Assembly: GCA_039808845.1 (NCBI GenBank)
Contig: JBDHTS010000028.1
Location: forward strand, 1 to 25,999
Length of the DNA: 25,999 nucleotides
Direction: 5' to 3'
From: JBDHTS01 sp039808845
GTDB taxonomy: Bacteria; Pseudomonadota; Alphaproteobacteria; Micavibrionales; Micavibrionaceae
Position numbers and translations under genes: made by a program. Positions 22,080 to 25,999 of the stretch are shown piece after piece (position 1 is the stretch's first letter; every line of letters begins with the position of its first letter). The notes below the pieces were generated by a model. It had not been told where the DNA came from. It worked only from the letters and a program-made list of their open reading frames with translations, and did not search any database.

Positions 22080-24638
22080 ATGACACGCTATAACATCCGC
22101 GAAACCGAAGAAAAATGGCGCAGGGTTTGGGCCGAAAAGCGCTGTTTCGAGGTTACAGAGCAAGGGAACAAGGAGAAATTCTATGTCCTGGCCATGCTGC
22201 CCTATCCGTCGGGCCGGCTGCATATGGGGCATGTGCGGAATTATACGTTGAGCGACGTCGTCGCGCGTTACCGCAGGGCGCAGGGCTATAACGTCCTGAA
22301 CCCCATGGGCTGGGACGCGCTGGGCCTGCCCGCCGAGAACGCGGCGATGGACAATAAAATGCACCCCGCCACCTGGACGTATTCCAACATCGAGGCGATG
22401 CGCGCCCAGCTGAAATCGATGGGACTCGCCATTGACTGGTCCCGCGAAGTCACGACCTGCGACCCGTCCTATTACAAGCATGAACAGAAGATGTTCATCG
22501 AATTTTATAAAAAGGGCATCGCTTATCGTAAGGACAGTCTCGTCAACTGGGATCCGGTCGAGAACACTGTTCTTGCCAACGAACAGGTGGTGGACGGCAG
22601 GGGCTGGCGCTCCGGCGTCCCGGTCGAGCGCCGCAAACTGAACCAGTGGTTCCTGAAAATCACCGACTATGCCGATGAACTTCTGTCGGCGCTGAAATCG
22701 CTCGACCGCTGGCCGGAAAAGGTCCGGCTGATGCAGGAAAACTGGATCGGCAAATCGTCCGGCCTGCAGTTCCGTTTCGATGTGACCGGATCGAGGGACC
22801 AGATCGAGGTGTTCACCACGCGCCCCGACACGCTGTTCGGCGCGTCGTTCGTGGCGCTGGCCGCCGACCATCCGCTGGCCAAAAAATATGGCGCCGGCAA
22901 ACCGGGCTATGACGCATTCATCAAACAATGCCAGGCGGCAGGGACGTCCGAGGCCGCGATCGAACAGGCCGAAAAACTGGGCTTCGACACCGGCGCGACG
23001 GTGCAGCATCCGTTCATTCCCGATCACATGTTGCCGGTTTATATCGCCAATTTCGTATTGATGGAATACGGGACGGGCGCGTTGTTCGGCTGCCCCGCAC
23101 ACGACCAGCGCGATTTCGAATTCGCGACGAAGTACAACCTGCCGATCCTGCCGGTCGTCATTCCCGAAGGCGCAGACCCGAAAACATTCCAATTAAAGGG
23201 CGAGCCCTATACCGGTCCCGGAAAACTCGCCCATTCCGGGTTTCTTGACGGCCTTGAAACCGAAACGGCGAAACGCGCCGCGATTAGAAAAATCGAGGAT
23301 ATGGACAAGGGGTTCGGCACCACGATCTGGCGCCTGCGCGACTGGGGCGTCAGCCGCCAGCGTTACTGGGGATGCCCGGTGCCGATGGTCCATTGCGATG
23401 CGTGCGGTATCGTGCCCGTACCCGATGACCAGCTGCCTGTAACACTGCCGGAAGACGTCACCTTCGACAAGCCTGGCAACCCGCTCGACCGCCACCCGAC
23501 ATGGAAGCATACGTCTTGCCCGTCCTGCGGCGCGCAGGCGACACGTGAGACGGATACGTTCGATACCTTCTTTGAATCCAGCTGGTACTTCCTGCGTTAC
23601 TGCGATGCGCATAATGACAAGGAAGCGTTCAGCGCGAAAGCCTCAAAATACTGGATGGCCGTCGACCAGTATATCGGTGGCGTCGAACATGCCGTTCTGC
23701 ATTTATTGTATTCGCGCTTTTTCACGCGTGCGTTGCGCGATTGCGGCTATACGGTGCCGGACGAGCCTTTCGCGGGTTTGTTCACGCAAGGCATGGTGAC
23801 GCACATGTCGTATAAGGACGTGGACGGCAAATGGATCGCCCCCGCCGATATTCAATCGGGTCATAACGGTGGGATGTTCCGTATCAGCGACAACGCGCCG
23901 GTTACGCCGCAGCGTGTTGAGAAGATGTCGAAGTCGAAGAAGAATGTCGTCGATCCGGAGGATATCCTGAGCACTTACGGCGCGGACGCGGCGCGGCTGT
24001 TCATCCTCTCCGACACGCCGCCCGACCGCGATCTCGAATGGACGGAAGCGGGGATCGAGGGCGCGTGGCGCTATGTCAACCGCCTGCATCGCTTGGTGAC
24101 GGAAGCTAATGCTGTGAAGCCTTCCGCAGTTTCTTCCTACAGCGCCGCCACAACGGCGCTGCGCCGTCAGGCGCATCAGACTGCCGCGGGCGTGGCTGCC
24201 GATATCGAGGCGTTCCACATGAACAAGGCCGTCGCGCGTATCCGCGAACTGTCGAACGCCATCGGTGCGTTCACGGCAAAGGATGACGGTGATCGCGCTG
24301 CGCTGCGTGAGGCAATGGAGTTCATGGTGATTGGCATGAACCCGATGATGCCGCATCTGGCGGAGGAGCTATGGTCGCTGCTGGGCCATCAAACCTTGCT
24401 GGCCGACACGGCCTGGCCGAAAGCCGATCCCGCCTTGCTGTTGGCCGACACGGTCACCATCGGCGTGCAGGTGAACGGCAAGGTGCGCGCGACGATCACC
24501 CTGCCCGCCAGCGCCGGGCAGAAGGAGACGGAAGAGATCGCGCTGGCCGATCCCCATATCGTCAAGTCGCTGGAGGGCAAAACGGTCCGCAAGGTGATCG
24601 TGGTGCCGGGCCGGATCGTCAACGTCGTTGCAGGATAG
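22080..24638 (+). CDS. leuS: Leucyl-tRNA synthetase
   Basis: An 852-aa class I synthetase that charges tRNA-Leu. N-terminal RYNIRETEEKWRRVW; the HIGH-type motif is PYPSGRLHMGHVRNYT. A CP1 editing domain includes VFTTRPDTLFGASFVAL and EYGTGALFGCPAHDQRD. A zinc-binding-like insertion has CDACGIVP and CPSCGAQ. The KMSKS signature is KMSKSKKNVVDPEDI. The C-terminal domain is QVNGKVRATITLP. The frame opens with a TTG at 22071; I chose ATG 22080, though the AAAAGGA upstream is about 13 bases away, so either start is possible. lptE follows after 12 bases in the same frame. Confidence 0.97.
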   Translation: MTRYNIRETEEKWRRVWAEKRCFEVTEQGNKEKFYVLAMLPYPSGRLHMGHVRNYTLSDVVARYRRAQGYNVLNPMGWDALGLPAENAAMDNKMHPATWTYSNIEAMRAQLKSMGLAIDWSREVTTCDPSYYKHEQKMFIEFYKKGIAYRKDSLVNWDPVENTVLANEQVVDGRGWRSGVPVERRKLNQWFLKITDYADELLSALKSLDRWPEKVRLMQENWIGKSSGLQFRFDVTGSRDQIEVFTTRPDTLFGASFVALAADHPLAKKYGAGKPGYDAFIKQCQAAGTSEAAIEQAEKLGFDTGATVQHPFIPDHMLPVYIANFVLMEYGTGALFGCPAHDQRDFEFATKYNLPILPVVIPEGADPKTFQLKGEPYTGPGKLAHSGFLDGLETETAKRAAIRKIEDMDKGFGTTIWRLRDWGVSRQRYWGCPVPMVHCDACGIVPVPDDQLPVTLPEDVTFDKPGNPLDRHPTWKHTSCPSCGAQATRETDTFDTFFESSWYFLRYCDAHNDKEAFSAKASKYWMAVDQYIGGVEHAVLHLLYSRFFTRALRDCGYTVPDEPFAGLFTQGMVTHMSYKDVDGKWIAPADIQSGHNGGMFRISDNAPVTPQRVEKMSKSKKNVVDPEDILSTYGADAARLFILSDTPPDRDLEWTEAGIEGAWRYVNRLHRLVTEANAVKPSAVSSYSAATTALRRQAHQTAAGVAADIEAFHMNKAVARIRELSNAIGAFTAKDDGDRAALREAMEFMVIGMNPMMPHLAEELWSLLGHQTLLADTAWPKADPALLLADTVTIGVQVNGKVRATITLPASAGQKETEEIALADPHIVKSLEGKTVRKVIVVPGRIVNVVAG

Positions 24639-24666
24639 GAGTCGCGAGTCGTGAGTCGTGAGTTAA
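24639..24666 (+). repeat. Heptamer tandem repeat at the start of lptE
   Basis: GAGTCGC, GAGTCGT, GAGTCGT and GAGTTAA run head to tail immediately after the leuS stop. The lptE GTG start (24651) lies across the second and third copies, so the repeat forms its first codons. Confidence 0.85.
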
Positions 24667-25172
24667 AAACCGTTTGGAAACTATGCCGCGTTTTTTTGCT
24701 CGCGGCTCTTTGCTCTCTGTTCACGGCTGGCTGCGGGTTCACGCCGCTTTATGGCGGCGGCGCTGCGCCCAACGCGTCGTTCAACGAGGTCGAGATCGGC
24801 AACATTCCCGACCGCGAGGGGCAATATCTGCGCAACGCCCTGATCGACCGGATGTATACGCAGGGACGTCCGGCCTCTGCTGATTACGTGCTGGATATCC
24901 GCCCCATTAAAGAGACGCGGATCGACCTGGATATCACGAAAAACGCATCCGCCACGCGCGCGCAGCTGCGCCTAATGACGGCGATGACGCTGACCGAAAA
25001 GGCGACGGGGCAGGCGGTCCTGAAACGCGACCTCACCTCGCTCAACAGTTATAACATCCTTGCAAGCCAGTTCACGACGCGGGTGTCCGAGCAGAATGTG
25101 CGCGAGGCCGCACTGGACGATCTCGCGCGTCAGATCGAGACGCAGCTGGCGCTGTACTTCAAGCGGCACTAG
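24651..25172 (+). CDS. lptE: LPS-assembly lipoprotein LptE
   Basis: A 173-aa outer-membrane lipoprotein that with LptD inserts lipopolysaccharide into the outer membrane. Signal with lipobox TAGC puts the cysteine at residue 28. The family start CGFTPLYGGG follows, then the LptE-like core (YLRNALIDRMYTQG, ADYVLDIRPIKETRID, RAQLRLMTAMTL, TLTEKATGQAVLKRDL) and the ending ALDDLARQIETQLALYFKRH. The start is GTG; AGGAG overlaps the leuS stop 9 bases upstream, and this is the only start codon in frame after that stop. Its first four codons come from the heptamer repeat. It is probably co-transcribed with leuS. holA, the common next gene, is absent. Confidence 0.9.
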   Translation: MSRELKTVWKLCRVFLLAALCSLFTAGCGFTPLYGGGAAPNASFNEVEIGNIPDREGQYLRNALIDRMYTQGRPASADYVLDIRPIKETRIDLDITKNASATRAQLRLMTAMTLTEKATGQAVLKRDLTSLNSYNILASQFTTRVSEQNVREAALDDLARQIETQLALYFKRH

Positions 25173-25247
25173 AATCTTCTGGGATTAAGCTGAATCAGCA
25201 CCGCCAGGCTGTCGAAAAGCCGCGCGCAGTGCAACAAGAAAAAAATG

Positions 25248-25305
25248 CGAAGGTTCGAAGACCCGAAGAAATGTATCAAACTTTCTTCGGGTCTTCGGAC
25301 CTTCG
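25248..25305. repeat. Long inverted repeat
   Basis: Arms 25248-25271 and 25282-25305, 24 bases each with a 10-base loop. They pair perfectly except for one T·G position. The inner core is ACCCGAAGAAA / TTTCTTCGGGT. No T-run follows, so it is not a plain terminator. It looks like an intergenic repeat family member. Confidence 0.9.
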
Positions 25306-25320
25306 TGTCCAAAAAGTTTC

Positions 25321-25372
25321 TTAAACGCAAAGCATGCCAAGAACGCAAAGAGTGTAGTGCCTTTGCGTTTAA
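25321..25372. repeat. Inverted repeat with ACGCAAAG units
   Basis: TTAAACGCAAAG (25321-25332) and CTTTGCGTTTAA (25361-25372) pair perfectly over 12 bases. The 28-base loop contains another AACGCAAAG. ACGCAAAG-type units are common in intergenic repeats of several bacteria. Confidence 0.8.
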
Positions 25373-25494
25373 AGAATTTTTATTACGCCTTCGGCGCGAT
25401 GATTCCGGTGTTCCGAGGGGGTGGGGACAGGCCGCGGATATGACGCGGCAAGGAGTTAAGGGCGTCAACCCATTCGCAGAAGGTTTTAATTATC

Positions 25495-25999
25495 TCAATC
25501 AACGAATTGCAGGTAAACCGGCTGGCCGACTTTCGGCACGGCGTAATTGGGATTGGTCAGGGCGGGATGTTCCCGGATCGTCGCGATCATCGGCACGGGC
25601 CGGTCGCCGAAAATCCGCGAACTGGAATTCAGCGCCAGAACATTCGTGCCGAGCGCGGCGGCGAACAGCGTGGGCCGCACCAGAGCCTTGAACGATCCGT
25701 CCGCTTTTTCATCGCCGGGTTCGAATTCCACGGAGTCCCTGCCGAAACCGAACGCAACGTTTTGTGCGCGCTGCAGCCTGTCCCAGTCGGATGCCGCGAC
25801 ATACAGTTTGATGTTCTGGAAGTTATCGACTTCCAGGACATGGGTGCGTTCAGGAATAGGTGGCACGATGCTGCCGATATCCGCGACGCGTTCCAGCGCG
25901 CCGTCCCTGATCAGTTTTTTGCGCTCGGCGGGCAGCAGGAAACGGATCATATGTTCCGGCAGAATTTGAAGAGAGCGGAACTGGCTGCCCAGGGAATTG
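25495..25999 (-). CDS. Unknown protein, C-terminal part (partial)
   Basis: The frame is open from the stop at 25495 to the window edge without a needed start: codons upstream of the ATG at 25950 continue as NSLGSQFRSLQILPEH. So this is the C-terminal 167 or so residues of a longer protein. I do not recognise the family. Features: a hydrophobic/basic segment IRFLLPAERKKLIRDGALER; a middle part LEVDNFQNIKLYVAASDWDR; and a repeat-free globular-looking end LFAAALGTNVLALNSSSRIF, PVYLQFVD. The frame and codon choice look like a real gene. Confidence 0.65.
   Translation of the reverse strand, partial: NSLGSQFRSLQILPEHMIRFLLPAERKKLIRDGALERVADIGSIVPPIPERTHVLEVDNFQNIKLYVAASDWDRLQRAQNVAFGFGRDSVEFEPGDEKADGSFKALVRPTLFAAALGTNVLALNSSSRIFGDRPVPMIATIREHPALTNPNYAVPKVGQPVYLQFVD

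Larger units (their letters stand above)
25173..25494. other. Non-coding repeat-rich stretch
   Basis: A 322-base gap between lptE and a convergent gene. I find no convincing gene in it. It holds a 24-bp inverted repeat (25248-25305), a 12-bp one with an A-rich loop (25321-25372), and further short GC stems such as CGCC-TTC-GGCG near 25385. One of these may end lptE transcription. Confidence 0.75.

Noticed and set aside
21936..23192. Minus-strand 418-aa ORF opposite leuS
   Set aside because: Shadow of leuS; its start falls inside catalytic leuS sequence and no motif is seen.
25169..25468. Minus-strand 99-aa ORF over the repeat region
   Set aside because: It is made of the inverted repeats, has no Shine-Dalgarno or motif, and overlaps the end of lptE.

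Overview
The window looks like chromosome from a Gram-negative alphaproteobacterium. Three things support this. The left edge has the order hemE-hemH-hemJ-rho, with HemJ-type protoporphyrinogen oxidase. The right side has DUF3576 lipoprotein-leuS-lptE. There is also an outer-membrane porin ending in Phe, plus periplasmic and lipoprotein signals. I cannot fix genus; a Rhodospirillales or Micavibrio-like lineage is a guess. All large genes read through intact, and I see no transposase, CRISPR array or rRNA.

Layout. (1) 1-3235, plus strand: end of hemE, then hemH and hemJ (last haem steps), then rho with its own promoter and a strong terminator. (2) 3249-10570, minus strand: an eight-gene run whose core, dotD-dotC-dotB-icmT, matches the traH-traI-traJ-traK order of IncI plasmids and the Dot/Icm (type IVB) secretion system. 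It is preceded by a DsbC/DsbG-like thiol protein, an unknown 315-aa protein and a lytic transglycosylase, and followed by a long Ala/Pro-rich TcpQ-like periplasmic protein. This is the most interesting part: a chromosomal piece of a type IVB-like machine with accessory genes. The other Dot/Icm parts (DotA, DotG, DotH, DotI, DotL, DotO and so on) are not in the window. (3) 10697-13179, plus strand: lemA, an M48 (HtpX-like) membrane protease and a Bax-inhibitor-1/YccA-like protein, probably a membrane protein quality-control group. (4) 13330-14939: an NtrC-type sigma-54 activator and tRNA-Ala(GGC). (5) 14954-17164, minus strand: a secreted seven-bladed propeller plus RTX protein. (6) 17347-19891: two unknown proteins, a winged-helix regulator with a degenerate receiver, and the YggS PLP protein, packed convergently. 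(7) 19975-21051: a porin with a clear promoter, a large upstream inverted repeat and a terminator. (8) 21390-25172: DUF3576 lipoprotein, leuS and lptE. (9) 25173-25999: a repeat-rich non-coding stretch, then the C-terminal part of an unknown protein that runs off the window.

Functional picture: haem synthesis and transcription termination housekeeping flank a secretion or conjugation module. The rest is envelope biology: membrane proteolysis, LPS transport, porin, lipoprotein and type I-secreted RTX protein. Promoter and terminator calls come from reading consensus elements and hairpins by eye. Protein families were recognised from motifs, not from any search.
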